Source of the DNA: Prochlorococcus sp. AG-355-J23
GTDB taxonomy: Bacteria; Cyanobacteriota; Cyanobacteriia; PCC-6307; Cyanobiaceae
Direction of reading: 5' to 3'
DNA length: 64,000 nucleotides
Assembly (NCBI GenBank): GCA_003278705.1
Contig: QCDR01000001.1
Span: 62,001-126,000 of the forward strand
Shown here: positions 62,872 to 64,000 of the stretch, piece by piece
How the letters are laid out: the number at the start of each line of letters is the position of its first letter
Numbering within the stretch: the first letter of the stretch is position 1
Made by a program: the position numbers and the translations under genes
The notes under the pieces: model-generated
Told to the model about the DNA's origin: nothing
Seen by the model: only the letters and a program-made list of their open reading frames with translations
Database searches by the model: none

Positions 62872-64000
62872 GTGGAAGGACAAAATAAGTCGATCACGTT
62901 TGACGGACGAGAGATACGACTAACTACAGGACTATATGCTCCTCAAGCAAATGGATCAGTAATGATTGAGTGCGGTGACACCTCTCTATTAGTTACAGCA
63001 ACAAAAACTACAAAAAAAGATGCTTCAGACTTTCTACCTCTGATATGTGACTATGAGGAGAAACTATATGCTGCTGGAAGAATTCCTGGTGGTTTTATGA
63101 GGAGAGAAGGACGCCCTCCAGAAAGAGCGACTTTAATAGCAAGATTGATTGACAGGCCAATGAGGCCACTTTTCCCATCATGGATGAGAGATGAGATACA
63201 AATTGTTGCCTCTTGTCTTTCTCTTGATGAAAGAGTTCCAGCAGATGTTTTAGCTGTTACAGGGGCTTCAATAGCAACTTTACTTGGAGAGATTCCATTT
63301 TATGGACCAATGGCTGCAGTTAGAGTTGGTCTCATAGGAGATGATTTCATTTTAAATCCAAGTTATAGAGAAATAGAAAGAGGAGATTTAGACATTGTTG
63401 TTGCAGGTTCGCCTGAAGGAATTGTCATGATTGAGGCAGGTGCTAACCAGTTATCGGAGCAAGATACTATCGAAGCTATAGATTTTGGTTATGAAGCAGT
63501 TACTGAACTTATTAAATCGCAAGAAGATTTATTAAAAGATTTAGGAATCAAACAAATTAAGCCAACTGACCCTGAAGAAGATAAAACATTACCTTCTTAT
63601 TTAGAGAAAAATTGCACAAAACCTATTGAGTTAGTTTTAAAGAAATTTGATCTTACAAAGGAAGAGAGAGATCTTGAACTCGAAAAAATAAAAGTTGAGA
63701 CGCAAGGTAAAATCGAATCTTTGAAAGCTGACGACCAATTAAAAGTTCTCTTATCAGAAAATGATAAGTTATTAAGTGCTGACTTTAAAAAACTCACCAA
63801 GAAATTAATGAGATCGCAAATCATTAATGATGGGAAAAGAGTTGATGGAAGAGATCTCGACGAAGTTAGAAAAATATCTGCTTCAGCAGGAATTCTTCCA
63901 AAAAGAGTCCACGGATCGGCTTTATTTCAAAGAGGTTTAACCCAAGTTTTATCTACAACTACATTAGGTACTCCTAGTGATGCGCAAGAAATGGACGACC
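62872..64000 (+). CDS. pnp: polyribonucleotide nucleotidyltransferase, partial (5' end)
   Basis: A GTG at 62872 starts [19 protein letters not shown]; 376 full codons are in the window and the 3' end is cut. First RNase PH domain: [43 protein letters not shown] in parts. The helical linker and the start of the second PH domain ([36 protein letters not shown]) are present; KH and S1 would follow. Degrades RNA from the 3' end. A 169-base leader with an AACAAATT/AATTTGTT hairpin near 62752-62770 may carry autoregulation. Confidence 0.96.
   Translation, partial: MEGQNKSITFDGREIRLTTGLYAPQANGSVMIECGDTSLLVTATKTTKKDASDFLPLICDYEEKLYAAGRIPGGFMRREGRPPERATLIARLIDRPMRPLFPSWMRDEIQIVASCLSLDERVPADVLAVTGASIATLLGEIPFYGPMAAVRVGLIGDDFILNPSYREIERGDLDIVVAGSPEGIVMIEAGANQLSEQDTIEAIDFGYEAVTELIKSQEDLLKDLGIKQIKPTDPEEDKTLPSYLEKNCTKPIELVLKKFDLTKEERDLELEKIKVETQGKIESLKADDQLKVLLSENDKLLSADFKKLTKKLMRSQIINDGKRVDGRDLDEVRKISASAGILPKRVHGSALFQRGLTQVLSTTTLGTPSDAQEMDD

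Noticed and set aside
1-64000. CRISPR arrays, insertion sequences, prophage genes or integrase with attachment site at the tRNA
   Set aside because: No repeat-spacer pattern, transposase, integrase or phage structural gene was seen; the region next to tRNA-Ser shows no second copy of the tRNA end.

Overview
The window is a piece of a cyanobacterial chromosome, almost certainly from a high-light-adapted marine Prochlorococcus. The DNA is very A+T-rich, genes are short and tightly packed with tiny intergenic gaps, and the content is typical: a Pcb chlorophyll-binding antenna, the overlapping psbD-psbC pair, Ycf4, Ycf39, PetM, four single-helix high-light-inducible proteins (Hlips), split pntA with pntB, an NTRC-type thioredoxin reductase-thioredoxin fusion, flavodoxin and IdiA/FutA. 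I see no insertion sequence, prophage, CRISPR array or rRNA. One tRNA (Ser, anticodon CGA) is present.

Layout. 1-11 kb is an accessory-like stretch rich in very small genes: a Na+-symporter, SelO, a secreted cupin, a glutamine amidotransferase, a Hlip cluster (8.35-9.6 kb) and many hypothetical small proteins. 11-24 kb is housekeeping: ychF, an HlyD-like adaptor, polA, cysS, dxr, a thioredoxin-like ferredoxin, a YheT hydrolase and the pntB-pntA2-pntA1 transhydrogenase genes. 24-36 kb is largely photosynthetic and redox: NTRC, infA, ycf39, petM, ilvH, a cyclophilin lipoprotein, ycf4, psbD-psbC, maf, cobQ and a ferredoxin. 36-38.4 kb holds non-coding and small-gene features: a Yfr2-family RNA candidate, a rhomboid protease, a small protein with a CP12-like tail, and tRNA-Ser. 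38.4-48 kb contains iron-related genes (idiA/futA divergent from a PiuC-like hydroxylase, an outer-membrane porin, flavodoxin followed by a Pcb/IsiA-type antenna) mixed with glyQ and small conserved genes. 48-54 kb carries small transporters (SemiSWEET, AEC, EamA) and two glycosyltransferases. 54-64 kb is a housekeeping run on the + strand: sppA, aroH, rpmH, rnpA, yidC, a Ycf46-like AAA ATPase, serS, rseP, rpsN and pnp (cut by the window end).

How the genes fit together. The psbD-psbC, ycf4, ycf39, petM, pcb and hli genes build, tune and protect the photosynthetic membrane. PntAB and NTRC link NADPH to redox control. Flavodoxin, Pcb, IdiA and PiuC fit an iron-economy programme. The most noteworthy points are a Yfr2-like RNA between 36.41 and 36.51 kb, a 54-residue protein ending in a CP12-type GAPDH-binding hairpin, several ORFs that look coding but lack a standard start codon (the cyclophilin lipoprotein, the AEC transporter and one short ORF), a pair of paralogous small proteins at both ends of the first 7 kb, and a peroxiredoxin-like protein that has lost its cysteine motif. 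All family calls come from reading the sequence; no database search was run.
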